Source of the DNA: Acidimicrobiia bacterium
Lineage (GTDB): Bacteria > Actinomycetota > Acidimicrobiia > Acidimicrobiales > Bin134
Reading direction: 5' to 3'
Length of the DNA stretch: 64,000 nt
NCBI GenBank assembly: GCA_022819825.1
Contig: JAJEGM010000053.1
Location: forward strand, 208,004-272,003
Part shown: piece after piece, positions 39,654 to 48,768 of the stretch
Position numbering within the stretch: position 1 is the stretch's first letter
Layout: every line of letters starts with the position of its first letter
The notes under the pieces: model-generated
Told to the model about the DNA's origin: nothing
The model's input: the letters and a program-made list of their open reading frames with translations, nothing else
The model's database searches: none
Position numbers and translations under genes: made by a program

Positions 39654-41588
39654 GTGCAAATGGCGAGGCGGGAACGTTTGACCGTGCCGATGGTGCGGGA
39701 CAACGGGAGCCTGCGAGAAGCGACGTGGGAAGAGGCTCTTTCGCGGGCTGCGACTGGATTCAACCAGGTGCTGTCTGAGCATGGGCCGCAGGCGTTCGGG
39801 ATGTTCAGCTGCTCCAAGGCCACCAACGAGATGAACTACATCGCCCAGAAGTTCATCCGCACGGTGGTGGGCTCCAACAACATCGACTCCTGCAACCGAA
39901 CTTGACACGCTCCTTCGGTCGTCGGTCTGGCGACAGTGTTCGGAGCGGGAGGGGGCACTTGCTCCTACCAGGAGGTTGAGGAAACCGACGTGATCTTCTT
40001 GTGGGGATCCAACGCCCGCGAGGCCCACCCCATCTTCTTCCACCATGTTCTCAAGGGCATCGACAACGGTGCCCGCATGTACTGCGTCGACCCCCGCTAC
40101 ACCTCCTCGGCCCAATTCTCCGACGTGTGGGTGGGCATTGACGTGGGCACCGACATCGCCTTGGCCAACGGGATCGGCCGAGAGATCATCCACGCCGGTC
40201 TGGCCAACCAGGACTTCATCGCCCACTCCACCCAGGGATTCGAGGCATACGCCGCCTCGGTGGAGCCGTTCACGTCCGAGGCAGTGGCCGCCATCTGCGG
40301 CATACCCGCCGAGGTAGTGGTGGAGATGGCTCACGCCTACGCCACCGCCGACAAGGCCCAGATCCTGTGGACCCTGGGCATCACCGAGCACCACAACGCG
40401 GTCGACAACGTGCTGTCTCTGTGCAATCTAGCCCTGCTCACCGGCCACGTGGGGCGGTGGGGATCGGGCTTGGTGCCGCTGCGGGGCCAGAACAACGTGC
40501 AAGGCGGGGGCGACATGGGGGCCATCCCCAACAAGTTCCCCGGTTTCGCTGGCGTGGACGACCCTGACCATCGGGCCCGCTTCGAAACTGCCTACGGTCG
40601 GGAGCTCAACCCGGTTCCCGGATTGCACCTGACTCTCATGTTCGAAGCCATGGAGCGGGGCGATCTTCGGGCGTTGTATGTGATCGGCGAGAATCCGGCT
40701 GATTCCGAGGCTGATGTGCTCCACGCCCGGGCCCAGCTCGAGAGCTTGGACATCTTGGTGGTGCAGGACATCTTGATGACCCGCACCGCGGAGATGGCCG
40801 ACGTAGTGCTGCCCGCGTCGGTGGCCTGGGCCGAGAGCGACGGCACGGTCACTTCCAGCGAGCGCCGAGTTCAGCGGGTGCGCCCTGCCGTCTCCCCTCC
40901 CGGCCAGGCCCGCCACGACATCGACATCTTGTGCGATATGGCCGAGGCCATGGGTGACGAACTCGGCCCCCGCGACCCTGAGGCTGCATGGGATGAGCTG
41001 CGCTCTCTGTCTGCGATGCACGGCGGCATGGCCTGGCATCGTCTGGAGGCGGCTGGAGGCCTGCAATGGCCATGTCCCGACGATGACCACCCCGGCAGCG
41101 TCTTCCTGCACGGCTGGCTGTGGGCCGACGACCTTGAGGGTCGCGAACCGGCTCCCTTCTCGGTGCTAGAGCACGAGGGGCCGACCGAGGAGTTAAGCGA
41201 GGAGTTCCCCCTGCGACTCACCACCGGCCGGGCGCTGGACTCCTACAACACCGGGGTGCAAAGCGGTCAATATGATTCGCCGCTGCGGTTCGCCGGCCTG
41301 GACTTGAACCCACACGACGCTGCGGACTTGGGCATCGCTGATGGCGACCGGGTACGGGTCTGCTCCCCTCGGGGATCGGTAGAAATGAACGCCCGGGTGG
41401 TGTCAAGCCTGCCTCGGGGCTTGGCCTTCACTACCCTGCACCATCCCGAACTGATCGACGTGAACGTGCTCACCAACCCCGACTGGGATCCGAAATCCGG
41501 CACCGCCGAGTTCAAGGCGGCTGCCGTCCGGGTAGAGCGGATCGCTACTCATCAGACCGCCGCGACCGCAGGCGCCTCCGTTGGCTGA
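39654..41588 (+). CDS. fdhF: Formate dehydrogenase catalytic subunit (C-terminal part), selenocysteine via in-frame TGA
   Basis: Molybdenum/tungsten bis-MGD enzyme oxidising formate. About 642-644 residues as a single frame broken only by TGA at 39903-39905, in the sequence SCNRT-U-HAPSVVGL, which matches the Sec site of E. coli FdhF (VUHGPS). Later motifs such as GQNNVQGGGDMG, VIGENPADSE and VVLPASVAWAESDGT are typical of this group. The usual N-terminal Molybdop_Fe4S4 domain is missing: the protein begins with RERLTVPMVRDNG, normally downstream of it. That domain lies at the end of the gene at 43329-44168. Start ATG 39660 or GTG 39654. Confidence 0.92.
39903..39947 (+). promoter_or_regulatory. 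SECIS element in the formate dehydrogenase gene
   Basis: After the TGA, outer stem CGCTCC (39908-39913) pairs with GGAGCG (39942-39947), and inner stem GTCGTC (39918-39923) pairs with GGCGAC (39929-39934, one G-U) around a loop GGTCT (39924-39928). GGTCTG occupies exactly the codon positions (7th and 8th after TGA) it has in the E. coli fdhF SECIS, where it binds SelB. This strongly supports selenocysteine decoding. Confidence 0.85.
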
Positions 41589-43332
41589 TCTTCATTTCGG
41601 CGACGATCAACCCACCGAAGCCGAACGGGCGGCCATCGACGCCATCGTCCCCCAAGCAGACGCTGCCACCATCGTCGAAACCGAGCGGGTCGTTCGCGGG
41701 GGCCGCAGTCGGCGCCACGGCCTTCGCCACCTGCTGTTACCGGTGCTGCACTCGCTTCAGCACGAGATCGGCTGGATCAGCCCCGGCGGTTTGAACGGCG
41801 CGGCCGAGCGGCTGGGGGTTCCCCCCGCCGATGCCTATGGCGTGGCCACGTTCTACGAGTTGCTCCGCACCACCGACCCCGGCCACCGCGACGATGTCGT
41901 CCATGTGTGCGTCGACCCAGCGTGCGCCATGGCCGGAAACGACAACCTACAAGCATCGCTAGAAGCCGACGGGGCCAGGGTCCATGCCAGCCCCTGTCTC
42001 GGCCAGTGCGAACGGGCCCCGGCCCTGTTCGTCCAGGGTGTTGGGCGGCCCGATCAGGTGCCAGCCGATGATGACGAGGACTTTTATCTGCCCCAAGCGG
42101 GCGACCTCGGCCTGCGGGTGCTGTGCCGGGTGGGTGTGGTGGATCCCACCTCCCTGGGCTCCTATCGCAGTCACGGGGGATACCAGGCTCTGGCCCGAGC
42201 CATCGAGATGGGATCGGATGCCGTCATCACTGCCATCTCCGACTCAGGACTGTCAGGCCGGGGCGGGGCAGCCTTTCCCACCGGGATCAAGTGGCGAGCA
42301 GTGGCCGACGAGCCCGGCCCGGACAAGCACGTGGTGGCCAACTGCGACGAGTCGGAGCCGGGCACGTTCAAGGACCGCATCGTGTGCGAGCACGATCCGT
42401 TCGCAGTCATCGAGTCGATGACCATCGCCGGTCTGGCCACCGGGGCGCCCCACGGCTGGATCTACATACGGGGCGAGTACCCCCGGGCCACCGCCCGGCT
42501 GGAGGATGCCATCGCCCAGGCCCGGGCCGCTGGCCTATTGGGTGACGACGTGGCCGGCAGCGGGCAGCGCTTCGACATCGAGGTTCGCCGGGGGGCCGGG
42601 GCCTACATCTGCGGTGAGGAGACGGCGCTGTTCAACTCCATCGAGGGCTTCCGGGGCGAGCCCCGCAACAAGCCCCCCTTCCCCACCACCCACGGCCTGT
42701 TCAGCCAGCCCACCGCAATCAACAACCCCGAGACTCTCATCAACGTGCTGGACATCGTGATCGACGGCCCCGACGCCTACCGCTCGGTTGGCACAGAGCG
42801 CTCTCCCGGCACCCGGCTTTTCTGCTTATCAGGCCGGATAGGGGTTCCCGGGCTCTACGAGGTTTCGTTCGGCACCACGCTGGGCGAATTGCTCGACTTG
42901 GCCGGAGGGCCGACCGGGGACTTGTCCGCGGTGCTGTTGGGTGGTGCAGCCGGGGTGTTTGTCGGTCCCGATGCCCTCGACATGCCCCTCACTCTCGAGG
43001 ACACCCGTGAAGCGGGAGCCACCCTGGGGTCGGGCGTGGTGATGGTGTTCGACGACACCGTGGATATGGAGGCGATCGTCGTCCGAATCGCCGAGTTCTT
43101 TCGGGACGAGTCGTGCGGCCAGTGCGTGCCCTGTCGGGTGGGCACCCAGCGCCAGCACGAAGTGCTGGTGGAGTTGCAAAGCTCCAGGCAGCCTCTGGCA
43201 CCCCAACGAGCCGAGCTCATCGACGACATGGCGCTGGCCATGGTCGATGCCTCCATCTGCGGCCTGGGCCACACCGCCGCCTCCGCCGTCCGCTCCGCAT
43301 TGGCGCTGGGCCTGATAGGAAATAGCCAGTGA
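41581..43332 (+). CDS. NuoE/NuoF fusion, diaphorase subunit of NAD-dependent formate dehydrogenase
   Basis: 583 residues. The N-terminal ~160 residues are a NuoE-like [2Fe-2S] thioredoxin fold (VCVDPACAMAG, CLGQCERAPALF); the rest is NuoF-like with FMN/NADH-binding GRGGAAFPTGIKW, GAGAYICGEETALFNSIEG and the [4Fe-4S] site SCGQCVPCRVGT with a final Cys in ICGLGH. It transfers formate electrons to NAD+. The TTG start at 41581 overlaps the preceding gene's stop region; the GTGA overlap with the next gene indicates a coupled operon. Confidence 0.92.
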   Translation: MADLHFGDDQPTEAERAAIDAIVPQADAATIVETERVVRGGRSRRHGLRHLLLPVLHSLQHEIGWISPGGLNGAAERLGVPPADAYGVATFYELLRTTDPGHRDDVVHVCVDPACAMAGNDNLQASLEADGARVHASPCLGQCERAPALFVQGVGRPDQVPADDDEDFYLPQAGDLGLRVLCRVGVVDPTSLGSYRSHGGYQALARAIEMGSDAVITAISDSGLSGRGGAAFPTGIKWRAVADEPGPDKHVVANCDESEPGTFKDRIVCEHDPFAVIESMTIAGLATGAPHGWIYIRGEYPRATARLEDAIAQARAAGLLGDDVAGSGQRFDIEVRRGAGAYICGEETALFNSIEGFRGEPRNKPPFPTTHGLFSQPTAINNPETLINVLDIVIDGPDAYRSVGTERSPGTRLFCLSGRIGVPGLYEVSFGTTLGELLDLAGGPTGDLSAVLLGGAAGVFVGPDALDMPLTLEDTREAGATLGSGVVMVFDDTVDMEAIVVRIAEFFRDESCGQCVPCRVGTQRQHEVLVELQSSRQPLAPQRAELIDDMALAMVDASICGLGHTAASAVRSALALGLIGNSQ

Positions 43333-44168
43333 GCAGCGTCATCACCGAGACCGCGGTGACCATCCGGGTCGACGGCCAAGAGGTGGCCGTGCCCGAAGGG
43401 GCGACCATCCTGGATGCATGCGACGCGGCGGGCGTGGAGACCCCCACCATCTGCTACGGCCCCACCCTCACCCCGGTGAACGTGTGCCGGGTGTGCGTGG
43501 TGGAGCTCGACGGCAGCCGAGCCCTGGTCCCCTCCTGCTCCCGTCCCGCCGAGGAGGGCATGGTGGTCCACACCGACAGCGAGCGAGTGCGCCACAGCCG
43601 CAAGATGGTGCTGGAGTTCCTGGCCACCGGCGTCGACGTGTCCCAGGCCGATGAGCTGGGCCAGTGGGCCGAGCACTACGGCGCCGACCCCGACCGCTAC
43701 GTCCCCGGCGGCGAGACCATGGACGAGCCGGTGCGGGTGCAGGACAACCTCTACATCCGCGACTACGACAAGTGCGTGCTGTGCTACCGCTGCGTGGAGG
43801 CTTGCGGCGACGACGCCCAGCACACCTACGCCATCTCGGTGGCCGGCCGGGGCTTCGGCGCCCGAATCTCCACCGAATTCGACGTGTCCCTGCCCGACTC
43901 GGCCTGCGTCTACTGCGGCAACTGCGTGGCCGTGTGCCCCACCAACGCCCTCCAGTTCAAGACCGAGTTCGACCTCCGCCAAGCCGACGACTGGCGCCCC
44001 GAAGACCAAACCGTCACCCAAACCGTGTGCTCCTACTGCGGCGTCGGCTGCAACCTCGAACTCCACGTCCAAGACAACCAGATCGTCAAATGCACCTCCC
44101 CCGACGACCACGACGTAACAAAAGGCAACCTCTGCATAAAAGGCCGCTTCGGCTGGAACTACGTGTAG
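43329..44168 (+). CDS. Iron-sulfur subunit of formate dehydrogenase carrying the N-terminal Molybdop_Fe4S4 domain
   Basis: 279 residues. Order: plant-type [2Fe-2S] domain (TICYGPTLTPVNVCRVC), then two [4Fe-4S] motifs (CVLCYRCVEAC, CVYCGNCVAVCP), then CSYCGVGCNLELHV (first Cys residue 234) with CIKGRFGWNYV at the C-terminus. In a normal FDH alpha this last part continues directly into the catalytic domain; here it ends and the catalytic part is a separate upstream gene. The His-Cys [4Fe-4S] site usually following the [2Fe-2S] domain is absent (HSRKMVLEFLATGVDVSQAD has no Cys). GTG 43329 overlaps the upstream stop by GTGA. Confidence 0.9.
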   Translation: MSSVITETAVTIRVDGQEVAVPEGATILDACDAAGVETPTICYGPTLTPVNVCRVCVVELDGSRALVPSCSRPAEEGMVVHTDSERVRHSRKMVLEFLATGVDVSQADELGQWAEHYGADPDRYVPGGETMDEPVRVQDNLYIRDYDKCVLCYRCVEACGDDAQHTYAISVAGRGFGARISTEFDVSLPDSACVYCGNCVAVCPTNALQFKTEFDLRQADDWRPEDQTVTQTVCSYCGVGCNLELHVQDNQIVKCTSPDDHDVTKGNLCIKGRFGWNYV

Positions 44169-44290
44169 GAACCAGGTGCTGCGCCGGTGCCTCCAGGGGA
44201 GGCTCAGGTCAGACTGAGATCTGGATCCCGGGCGAAGGCCAAGCGTGGCCAATTGATGTCGTCGCTACGACAAGGAAGGAGCGATGCGAG

Positions 44291-44701
44291 CTACCGACGG
44301 GCCTCCCACAGCTCTCGGGTAATGTCCCATAGCTGAACTATGCCCGTCACCCTGTCGTCTGCTCCTACGACGATCAGAAAATCCTGTTGGTGGTAGTAGC
44401 GAAGCAGGGCTTTACTAATCGGCCCATTCCTCTTCCGCACCATTCCCTTGACTTGGAATGGGTCGAATGCACCTTCGCTTGCAAGGAGCCTATGGGCCTG
44501 GGCCCTCTCCCGATTGATTCCCTTGCGCATCAGGTGCCGGGCAGACACAACCCCAACGAGTCTCCTTGATATCTGATCCTCGACGACTGGCAGCTGGTCG
44601 AATCCCGCCCTCTCCATCGTCTCGATGGCCTCGGTAAGCGGATCATCTGCGGCAACGCAGAGCACGTCGTTGACCATCGCACCGTAGATCCTGGAGGGCA
44701 T
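44291..44701 (-). CDS. CBS-domain protein
   Basis: 136 residues forming one Bateman module: repeat one (LCVAADDPLTEAIETMERAG, LPVVED, LVGVVSARHLMR) and repeat two (ISKALLRYYHQQDFLIVVGA, VTGIVQLWDITRELWE). Ligand likely an adenine nucleotide; partner unknown. AGGAG precedes ATG 44701. The first gene of an accessory-looking stretch following the formate dehydrogenase operon. Confidence 0.85.
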   Translation of the reverse strand: MPSRIYGAMVNDVLCVAADDPLTEAIETMERAGFDQLPVVEDQISRRLVGVVSARHLMRKGINRERAQAHRLLASEGAFDPFQVKGMVRKRNGPISKALLRYYHQQDFLIVVGADDRVTGIVQLWDITRELWEARR

Positions 44702-44768
44702 TGATTTCTCCTATCCGTATCTTGTCGGTGTTGTCGATCCAACTGCCCCATACAAGGAGGTCATGGCT

Positions 44769-45278
44769 TTAGCCTCCCGAGAGGTACTTGCAATAGCGGC
44801 ATAGCGGATACCCCCCATCGCCCCATCTCCTGTCTCCACGACTTATGTCTCCACCCTGTGGGCATCTTGAGTCGATGTGGTGAACCTTGGAGTCGAGTCT
44901 GTTAGCCGAGTGAAACGGGTCCACCACTTCCTTCCTCCTCGTCTCCCTGCTGACTCCGGCTCTCGGCTGAAACGGGGAGGGGGTTTCAGATTTGCTGCGG
45001 GCTGCATAGAAATCCTCTTGTTCACTCATGTCATACGAGCTGAACCGAGCCGCGGCCATGCCGAAAGCGAACACCGCCATCACCGACAGAAACAAGCCCA
45101 GTGTCGAGACGCTTCCCGCCAAGAACACCATCATCTCCCGATTTCCGCTCAGCCCTTCTGAGAAAACCACGAAACTGGTGATCGCCCCAGCCAAAAAGAA
45201 GATCGAAGAGGCGACCGCTACCCAGCAAGCCGCTCGCGCAGCAAGCCAGTAGCCGGGCTTGGGTTGAGGGCTAGTCAT
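44769..45278 (-). CDS. Hypothetical membrane protein with Cys-rich C-terminus
   Basis: About 169 residues. Two hydrophobic helices (around 13-35 and 47-70), then a polar tail with CPQGG and PLCRYCKYLSGG, which might be a small metal-binding or redox ribbon (HHIDSRC with the CxxC). ATG 45278 was preferred to a TTG a few codons upstream. Base composition is a little more AT-rich than neighbours. No family recognised. Confidence 0.55.
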   Translation of the reverse strand: MTSPQPKPGYWLAARAACWVAVASSIFFLAGAITSFVVFSEGLSGNREMMVFLAGSVSTLGLFLSVMAVFAFGMAAARFSSYDMSEQEDFYAARSKSETPSPFQPRAGVSRETRRKEVVDPFHSANRLDSKVHHIDSRCPQGGDISRGDRRWGDGGYPLCRYCKYLSGG

Positions 45279-45505
45279 ATTGTTCGTGGCCAATTCTCAG
45301 CTGACATTCTCGTGCCACCCTTCTATCGATGGGCAGTTCGAACAGGATCCGTTGTGTTCTGACCACACCCACGACTCCTACTCAAGAGAGAGCGCCTTCG
45401 TAACGCATGTTGGGCTCACACACATGAGACATACCTACCTTATTTCTCATTCATATGCTGGACCATTCCAGGGGATACTGTCACTGGCGTCGGTAGACTA
45501 TTGGC

Positions 45506-46822
45506 ATGGATTTAGGTGTCCTCACCAGGGGAAATACTCCAAAGGCCAGCGGCGAGCCACGGCGCAACGAAAGGCCCACGGTGGATGTTCAGCTGGCTGA
45601 ATTTGGCGGGTTGGGGTCGGGTGAATTGGTCAAATTGATCCTCCAGGCCGACAGTGCCCGACGGCAGTTGGATGGCTATCTGACTGCCCTGTTAGGCCGG
45701 TTTGGCGATTTGGAGGGGCAGGATGCTGTTGAGGAGTTGTGCCGTCAGTTCGGGCTCGGTCGCCATAAGGCTCGTCAGCAGGCCAAGACCTCTAGCGCGC
45801 TCAAGGCGTTGCCCGACACGTTGGAGGCTGCCAAGCAGGGGTGGATCTCCATTGATCACGCCCGGGTGATGGGCGAGTCGCATCTGCGGGCACCGCTATC
45901 CAAGGATGAAGAGTTGGAGTTGGTAGTCGTCGCCATCTCAGAGGACTTCGACGAGTTCAAGAAGACTGTGGCCCGCCGGGAGGACCAGCGCCGGGCCGAT
46001 GACGGGTTGACCCGCCATGAGCGCCAGCGGGAGCGACGCAGCGCCAAGGTGTTCGACGGCAACAACGAGATGGTGATCTTGTACGCCGAGTTAGACCGCA
46101 TCGCTGGCGAGCGGGTCAAGACCGCTCTGGACGACTTGAGCGATCGGATGTTTCGCGAGGACGCCAGAGCTGAGAGCGACCGCACCCACGAGCAGCGCAA
46201 CGCCGATGCCCTGGTTGCACTCATCACCCAAAAGCCCGACCGAGCAGACAGCGCCGGTAGCGAACCAGCCATAAAGCCCGACGCCTACACGCCTGAAACC
46301 AGCGCTGCGAACGACGATGCCAACGGTTCGGGGTGTGACCTTGCTCCACAAGCCACGACACTGATCGTCTCTGTCGACTACGACACACTGAGCGACCAGC
46401 TCAAGAATGCCGGGCTCATCGACGGCACCCCCATCGACGTCGACGACCTCCGCCACATCGCCTGCGACGCCGGCGTGGTGCCCGCCATCTTCGCCGCCGA
46501 CGGCCAGCCGCTCTACCTGGGCAGAAAAGAGCGGGCCGCCACAGCGGCCCAAAAGCTGGCGCTGATCGCCCGCGATAAGCAATGTGTTGGCTGCGGCATG
46601 AGAGCCAGCGCCTGCGACGCCCACCACATCATCTGGTGGGACGAAGACGGGCCCACCGACATCACAAATCTGGTGCTGCTATGCCCTAAGTGCCATAGGA
46701 AAGTCCACAAACACGGCTACGCGGTGATCAAAGACGCCGCCGGGCAACACCGCTTGAAATCCCCACCCCGCGCAATCGACCGAGATCGAGTTCGGGGACC
46801 AACGGAAACTCTTGCTGCTTAG
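45506..46822 (+). CDS. DUF222/13E12 repeat HNH endonuclease-domain protein
   Basis: 438 residues. The N-terminal half is the DUF222 helical region; the C-terminal end has an HNH nuclease signature: CVGCGMR, DAHHIIWW, N in DITNLVLL and CPKCHRKVH. These proteins form large families in actinobacteria and are often linked to mobile elements; activity is unproven for most. The ATG at 45506 follows TAGACT by six bases. Confidence 0.85.
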   Translation: MDLGVLTRGNTPKASGEPRRNERPTVDVQLAEFGGLGSGELVKLILQADSARRQLDGYLTALLGRFGDLEGQDAVEELCRQFGLGRHKARQQAKTSSALKALPDTLEAAKQGWISIDHARVMGESHLRAPLSKDEELELVVVAISEDFDEFKKTVARREDQRRADDGLTRHERQRERRSAKVFDGNNEMVILYAELDRIAGERVKTALDDLSDRMFREDARAESDRTHEQRNADALVALITQKPDRADSAGSEPAIKPDAYTPETSAANDDANGSGCDLAPQATTLIVSVDYDTLSDQLKNAGLIDGTPIDVDDLRHIACDAGVVPAIFAADGQPLYLGRKERAATAAQKLALIARDKQCVGCGMRASACDAHHIIWWDEDGPTDITNLVLLCPKCHRKVHKHGYAVIKDAAGQHRLKSPPRAIDRDRVRGPTETLAA

Positions 46823-46852
46823 TCACTTTGCGCCCAGCGCGGCACGAGCCCC

Positions 46853-47278
46853 CTACTCGCCTGTTGTCCAGTACTCCTGAATCCGCTCGATGGCCTCTTG
46901 CCTGGTCATCTCGCTCAGATGGGCATCGGACAGGCCCACTCTGTGTTTCAGTAGGTAGAGCAGATCAGCCGGGATCCCCTCCGTCGATCCTGGTCTCGAC
47001 CCGCGGTCGGGCGGTGTGCCCTCTTGTACGCAGCGCCAGAACTCCTCGGCGCTTACCTTGAGCTGGTCGCGCAAGATATGCCCCCAGAGCGCTTCTCCAT
47101 AGTTCGTGCGATCCGGCGGTCTTGATATCCGCGTCCTCAAGACGGAGCCATCAGGAAGCTCTAGCTGATAGGTCTCATGATGCGTGTTGCGTCTGCCAAC
47201 AGCCGAACGCACCAACTTCCAACCCTCGACTTCGCAGAAACGGGCATGATCACGCCGAGTGGGCGCTGGAAAACTCAA
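46853..47278 (-). CDS. Toxin-like protein (cytotoxic translational repressor family) of a TA pair
   Basis: About 141 residues: DHARFCEVEGWKLVR, then THHETYQLELPDGSVLRTRI and LWGHILRDQLKV. This pattern fits actinobacterial proteins annotated as cytotoxic translational repressors downstream of Phd-type antitoxins. TTG 47278 overlaps the antitoxin stop as TTGA; a longer TTG start at 47299 is also possible. Activity (RNase or ribosome targeting) is not evident from sequence. Confidence 0.65.
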   Translation of the reverse strand: MSFPAPTRRDHARFCEVEGWKLVRSAVGRRNTHHETYQLELPDGSVLRTRISRPPDRTNYGEALWGHILRDQLKVSAEEFWRCVQEGTPPDRGSRPGSTEGIPADLLYLLKHRVGLSDAHLSEMTRQEAIERIQEYWTTGE

Positions 47279-47685
47279 GAATTCCTGCCGTACGCCCAAC
47301 TGGCTAGCTCAGCGTCAGAGCTCATGGACACGAACAGCACGAGCGGCCAAAGGCGCTCGTGGTTTGGTACCAGTCTGAGCCGCTCCTCCCAATCCTCTGC
47401 GTACTCCTTAAGGGCGTCTATGAACTCCTCGACGGCTTCCTCCAGGTCGGCTCCATCGGCGGCGATTGGAGTACCGGGCAAAAACACCGACCAGCCGCCC
47501 GCTTCAGCCACTGCCTCGGGCCTGCCCAGCTGCCAGGAATCGGCGAGAAGTCCCTGGAGACGGTCTCGCTCAACCAGCGCAACCCTTCTGCCATGGCGTT
47601 CGATCCCGATTGGCTTACCGGCCTCGGCTGCGTCGAGCACTTCACGAAGCCTGCGACGGGTATCCGTGAAGGTGAGAAGCTGCAT
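47275..47685 (-). CDS. Phd/YefM-like antitoxin
   Basis: 136 residues. The N-terminus TFTDTRRRLREVLDAAEAGKP with ERHGRRVALVERDRL matches Phd-family prevent-host-death DNA-binding antitoxins. The C-terminal half is acidic and should neutralise the downstream toxin. ATG 47685 is preferred over TTG 47691. Probably autoregulates the pair. Confidence 0.7.
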   Translation of the reverse strand: MQLLTFTDTRRRLREVLDAAEAGKPIGIERHGRRVALVERDRLQGLLADSWQLGRPEAVAEAGGWSVFLPGTPIAADGADLEEAVEEFIDALKEYAEDWEERLRLVPNHERLWPLVLFVSMSSDAELASWAYGRNS

Positions 47686-47844
47686 AAACAAAGACTATCC
47701 GGGCAAATACGTACGTCAAGTACACAATGTACACAGCACCTACCAATCACAATCCCCATGAACTGAGCATCCCAGACGAGACCTCAAGCTCAGACGCATT
47801 GACTAACCGTTGTAGGCAGTCTCGATATGCGAGAATTCCGGGCG

Positions 47845-48702
47845 ATGACTGCTATCAAATTGGACGGCGAAATGCTGTCGGCTGAGATCAAGGAAGGCTT
47901 GCGGGAGCGGATTGCTGCGCTGGCTGAGAAGGGGATAACCCCGGGGTTGGGCACGCTGCTCGTAGGCGACGATGGGCCTTCGGCCAATTACGTGGCCATG
48001 AAGCACCGTGACAGCGAGGAACTGGGGATGGGCTCTCGGGAGGTGCATCTGCCTGCCGATGCCACTCAGGAGGAAGTCGACGCTGTGGTGGACGACTTCA
48101 ACGCCGATCCGGCGGTGGATGCCTACATCATGCAGTACCCGTTTCCTGGCGACCTCGACTACGAGACTGCTTTGTTGCGGGTGCTGCCGGAGAAGGATGC
48201 CGATGGGCTGCACCCGGTGAACCTGGGGCGGTTGGTGCAGGGGGTAGATGCTCCGCTGGCCTGTACGCCGCGGGGAATCCAGTTGATGTTGGAGCGCTAC
48301 GAGATTCCCATCGCCGGGCAACACGTGGTGATCATCGGCCGAGGTCTCACTATTGGGCGGCCGCTGGCCAACTTGTTGTCGCTGAAGCGGCCCAATGCCA
48401 ATGCCGCGGTCACTGTGGTGCATACCGGGGCGGGCGACATCTCCCGATACACCAAGAACGCCGACATCCTCATCGCCGCGGCGGGGGCGCCCCGAATGGT
48501 GAAGGCCGACATGGTCAAGCCCGGTGCAGCGGTGGTGGCCGCTGGGGTGAGCTTCGCCGACGGCAAGCTGGTATCGGATGTGGACGACGATGTGGCCGAG
48601 GTGGCGGGCTGGCTTTCGCCTCGAATCGGCGGGGTGGGGCCGATGACCCGTACCATGCTGATGGCCAACACCGTGGCAGCCGCCGAGCGGGCTGTGGGCT
48701 GA
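47845..48702 (+). CDS. folD: Bifunctional methylenetetrahydrofolate dehydrogenase/methenyltetrahydrofolate cyclohydrolase
   Basis: 285 residues linking methylene-THF and 10-formyl-THF with NADP. The catalytic Lys is in YVAMKHRDSEELG; DGLHPVN, the Rossmann motif IGRGLTIGRPLANLL and IGGVGPMT follow. The Rossmann loop differs slightly from the usual GRSxIVGxP form. ATG 47845 begins the typical MTAIKLDG; an ATG six codons upstream is in frame. Links to fhs and the formyl-THF cyclo-ligase. Confidence 0.92.
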   Translation: MTAIKLDGEMLSAEIKEGLRERIAALAEKGITPGLGTLLVGDDGPSANYVAMKHRDSEELGMGSREVHLPADATQEEVDAVVDDFNADPAVDAYIMQYPFPGDLDYETALLRVLPEKDADGLHPVNLGRLVQGVDAPLACTPRGIQLMLERYEIPIAGQHVVIIGRGLTIGRPLANLLSLKRPNANAAVTVVHTGAGDISRYTKNADILIAAAGAPRMVKADMVKPGAAVVAAGVSFADGKLVSDVDDDVAEVAGWLSPRIGGVGPMTRTMLMANTVAAAERAVG

Positions 48703-48768
48703 CAAGCCTCGGCCTCTAAGGCGCGACCAGACAAAACGACCTAGCAACAAGAACCAGGAAGCACAGAC

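Noticed and set aside
39654..39905. Reading this as a short separate gene or pseudogene ended by TGA
   Set aside because: The sequence after the TGA continues the same frame and the same family without a gap, and a SECIS-type hairpin follows.
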